From an uncultured Microbacterium sp. (GTDB taxonomy: Bacteria; Actinomycetota; Actinomycetes; Actinomycetales; Microbacteriaceae), in NCBI RefSeq assembly GCF_937927635.1, contig NZ_CALBRW010000025.1:124001-188000 (forward strand): DNA of 64,000 nucleotides, read 5' to 3'. Within the stretch, counting starts at the first letter, position 1. Every line of letters starts with the position of its first letter. Positions 62,206 through 64,000 of this stretch are shown piece by piece. A program made the position numbers and the translations under genes. A model generated the notes under the pieces. That model was not told the DNA's origin and did no database searches. It saw nothing but the letters and a program-made list of their open reading frames with translations.

Positions 62206-63249
62206 TTAAAGCTGGGTCCAGTCGAGGATGATCTTGCCGGTGCCGGCTGCCGCTGCGGCGTCGAAGCCCTTCTCCCACTCGCGCGCGGGGATGACCTCGG
62301 CGATCACGCGGCTGATCGACTCGCGCAGCGTGGCGCTGGTCTGCAGCATGGCGCCCATGGCGTTCCAGGTCTCGAACATCTCGCGGCCGTAGATGCCCTT
62401 GATGGTGAGCATGTGGGTGACGAGCTTCCCCCAGTCGATGCTGAACCCGGCGCCGGGCAGGCCCAGCATGGCGATCCGCCCGCCGTGGTTCATGTTGTCG
62501 ATCATGGCAGGCAGCGCCTTCGGCGCACCGCTCATCTCGAAGCCCACATCGAACCCCTCGCGCATGCCGAGGGCGGCCTGCGCCTCGCGGATGTCCTGCT
62601 TCGAGACGTCGATGACCTGGTCGGCGCCCATGGCCTTCGCCATCTCCAGCCGCGGCGCGCTGACGTCGGTGGCGGTGATGAAGCGGGCGCCGGCGTGCCG
62701 GGCGACGGCGATGGACATCAGTCCGATCGGGCCGCACCCGGTGACCAGCACGTCCTCGCCCACCAGACGGTAGGTCAGCGCGGTGTGCACGGCGTTGCCG
62801 AGCGGGTCGAAGATGGCGCCGAGCTCTGGCGTGACGTCGTCGTGGTGCTTCCACACGTTGGTGGCCGGCAGCGAGAGGTACTCGGCGAACGCCCCGTCGC
62901 GCTGCACGCCCAGACCGATGGTGCGGATGCACATCTGCCGGCGTCCCGCGCGGCAGTTGCGGCAGGTGCCGCAGACGATGTGGCCTTCGCCGGAGACGCG
63001 GTCACCCACTGCGATGTCGCGCACCTGATCGCCGATCTCCACGACCTCGCCGTAGAACTCGTGGCCGGGCACCAGCGGGGCGGCGACAGCGGATGCCGCC
63101 CAGTCGTCCCAGCGGCGGATGTGCAGGTCGGTGCCGCAGATGCCGGTGCGCAGGACGCGGATGATGACGTCGGCGGGTCCGGGGGTGGGATCGGGGCGTT
63201 CGGTGAGTTCCAGCCCGGCGGCAGCGGCGGGCTTGAAAAGAGCCTTCAT
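62206..63249 (-). CDS. tdh: L-threonine 3-dehydrogenase
   Basis: First step of threonine degradation: NAD-dependent oxidation to 2-amino-3-ketobutyrate (347 aa). Zn-dependent MDR enzyme: catalytic Zn ligand Cys38 in 'GICGTDLH', 'VPGHEFYGEV' with the next ligands, the structural Zn cysteines in 'CGTCRNCRAGRRQMC', and Rossmann 'VTGCGPIGLM'. The ATG at 63249 starts the fold. No good ribosome site is seen. Upstream, an 88-base gap separates it from a divergent LysR gene that may control it. Confidence 0.95.
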   Translation of the reverse strand: MKALFKPAAAAGLELTERPDPTPGPADVIIRVLRTGICGTDLHIRRWDDWAASAVAAPLVPGHEFYGEVVEIGDQVRDIAVGDRVSGEGHIVCGTCRNCRAGRRQMCIRTIGLGVQRDGAFAEYLSLPATNVWKHHDDVTPELGAIFDPLGNAVHTALTYRLVGEDVLVTGCGPIGLMSIAVARHAGARFITATDVSAPRLEMAKAMGADQVIDVSKQDIREAQAALGMREGFDVGFEMSGAPKALPAMIDNMNHGGRIAMLGLPGAGFSIDWGKLVTHMLTIKGIYGREMFETWNAMGAMLQTSATLRESISRVIAEVIPAREWEKGFDAAAAAGTGKIILDWTQL

Positions 63250-63337
63250 GCTTCGATCTGACCGTATTCGACGTTGTAGAGCAACAGCCTTCTCCTGCAC
63301 GGTTCATTCAGTGGATGCTTAACAATAGGATCGGGGT

Positions 63338-64000
63338 GTGGAACTCCATCAGCTGCAGATCCTGCGGGAGCTCGGGGCCCTCGGCAGCGTCACCGCCGTG
63401 GCGGAGGCGATGCGCGTCACCCCGTCGGCCGTGTCGCAGCAGCTGGCGGCACTGCAGCGCGGATTCCGCACGCCGCTGACGCGCAAGAACGGCCGCACGC
63501 TCGCGCTGACGTCCGCCGGCGAGGTGCTGGCCGCGGCGGGGGCGGAGGCCATCGACGCCATGGCCGCCGCCCGCAACGCGTTGGACGAGTTCGAGCACGA
63601 CGCCGCACGCTCGGTCAGCCTCAGTGGGTTCCACAGTGCCGGCCAGGCGCTGTTCGGCCCGCTGGTGCGGGAACTGGCGGCATCCGGCCCGGCACCGGCC
63701 GTGCACCTCACCGACGAGGATGTCGCGCAGAGCGAGTTCCCCGCACTGACCGCCCGCTACGACCTGGTGCTGGCGCATCGGATGGAGCACTCCGCGCAGT
63801 GGCCCACCGGCGGCATCCGCAGTGTCACGCTGGTGCGCGAGCCGCTGGACGTGGCGGTGTCGGTGCAGCATCCGCTGGCCGGGCGTCGTTCGCTCTCTCC
63901 TGCCGACGTGGCCGGTGAACGCTGGGTGACCAGCCGCGTCGGCTACTCCCCCGACGACGTGCTGCGGGCGGTGTCGGCCATCGCCAACCGGCCCGTGCAG
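63338..64000 (+). CDS. LysR family transcriptional regulator (3' partial)
   Basis: First 221 residues, running off the window. N-terminal helix-turn-helix 'LGSVTAVAEAMRVTPSAVSQ' and the recognition end 'LTSAGEVLAAAG', then the start of the periplasmic-binding-like effector domain. GTG at 63338 is chosen because the fold starts there and TAGGAT ends exactly 6 bases ahead. Being divergent from tdh-kbl, it is a candidate regulator of threonine catabolism; no known family member was matched. Confidence 0.88.
   Translation, partial: MELHQLQILRELGALGSVTAVAEAMRVTPSAVSQQLAALQRGFRTPLTRKNGRTLALTSAGEVLAAAGAEAIDAMAAARNALDEFEHDAARSVSLSGFHSAGQALFGPLVRELAASGPAPAVHLTDEDVAQSEFPALTARYDLVLAHRMEHSAQWPTGGIRSVTLVREPLDVAVSVQHPLAGRRSLSPADVAGERWVTSRVGYSPDDVLRAVSAIANRPVQ

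Overview
The window looks like the chromosome of a high-GC Gram-positive actinobacterium, most likely Microbacteriaceae and probably Microbacterium or a close relative. The basis is very high G+C, many GTG starts, the blocks rpsT-holA-comEC-comEA-leuS and rplU-rpmA-obgE-proB-proA-(small membrane protein)-nadD-rsfS, a large IleS under a translational T-box, and several families typical of this group (DUF4031, DUF4233, VKOR, DUF559 proteins). I saw no phage, transposase, CRISPR array or rRNA, so most of the window reads as stable core chromosome.

Layout. 1-5330: a peptide/opine-type (oligosaccharide or oligopeptide) ABC importer ending in a strong terminator. 5340-8590: an alpha/beta hydrolase facing an MFS transporter plus GH1 beta-glucosidase operon. 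8790-15750: rpsT, DNA polymerase III delta, the ComEC/ComEA DNA-uptake pair and leuS. 15800-23610: pabB, DedA, an App1-type phosphatase, a putative alkyl-base glycosylase, a lipoprotein GH3 hexosaminidase, a flavin monooxygenase and a ChaA-like cation/proton antiporter behind a probable guanidine-II (mini-ykkC) riboswitch. 23670-30270: an export-type ABC system of two ATPases and two very large FtsX-like permeases. 30340-38780: arginine deiminase, tRNA-Ala(GGC), rsfS, nadD, the proline genes, obgE and ribosomal proteins L27 and L21. 38810-47800: DUF4031, RNase E/G, VKOR, ndk, DUF4233, folC and ileS with its T-box. 48040-49955: a small accessory island in which three copies of a 69-bp imperfect palindrome bracket a DUF559 nuclease-like gene and a pentapeptide-repeat gene. 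49980-54880: a second peptide-type ABC importer. 55048-64000: valS, a TetR-controlled DHA2 efflux pump with two matching operators, an ArsR-like regulator with an iteron-like array, threonine degradation genes (kbl, tdh) and a divergent LysR gene cut by the window end.

Recurring themes. Operons are tightly packed with ATGA or GTGA overlaps. At a dozen genes a TAnnnT-like -10 hexamer lies exactly 6 or 7 bases before the start codon, suggesting leaderless transcription; this also helped choose starts. Two RNA switches are readable down to their competing helices: the ileS T-box and the guanidine-II-like leader. Short dispersed repeats supply the last codons of some genes. The most unusual items are the riboswitch-antiporter pairing and the palindrome-bracketed DUF559 island.
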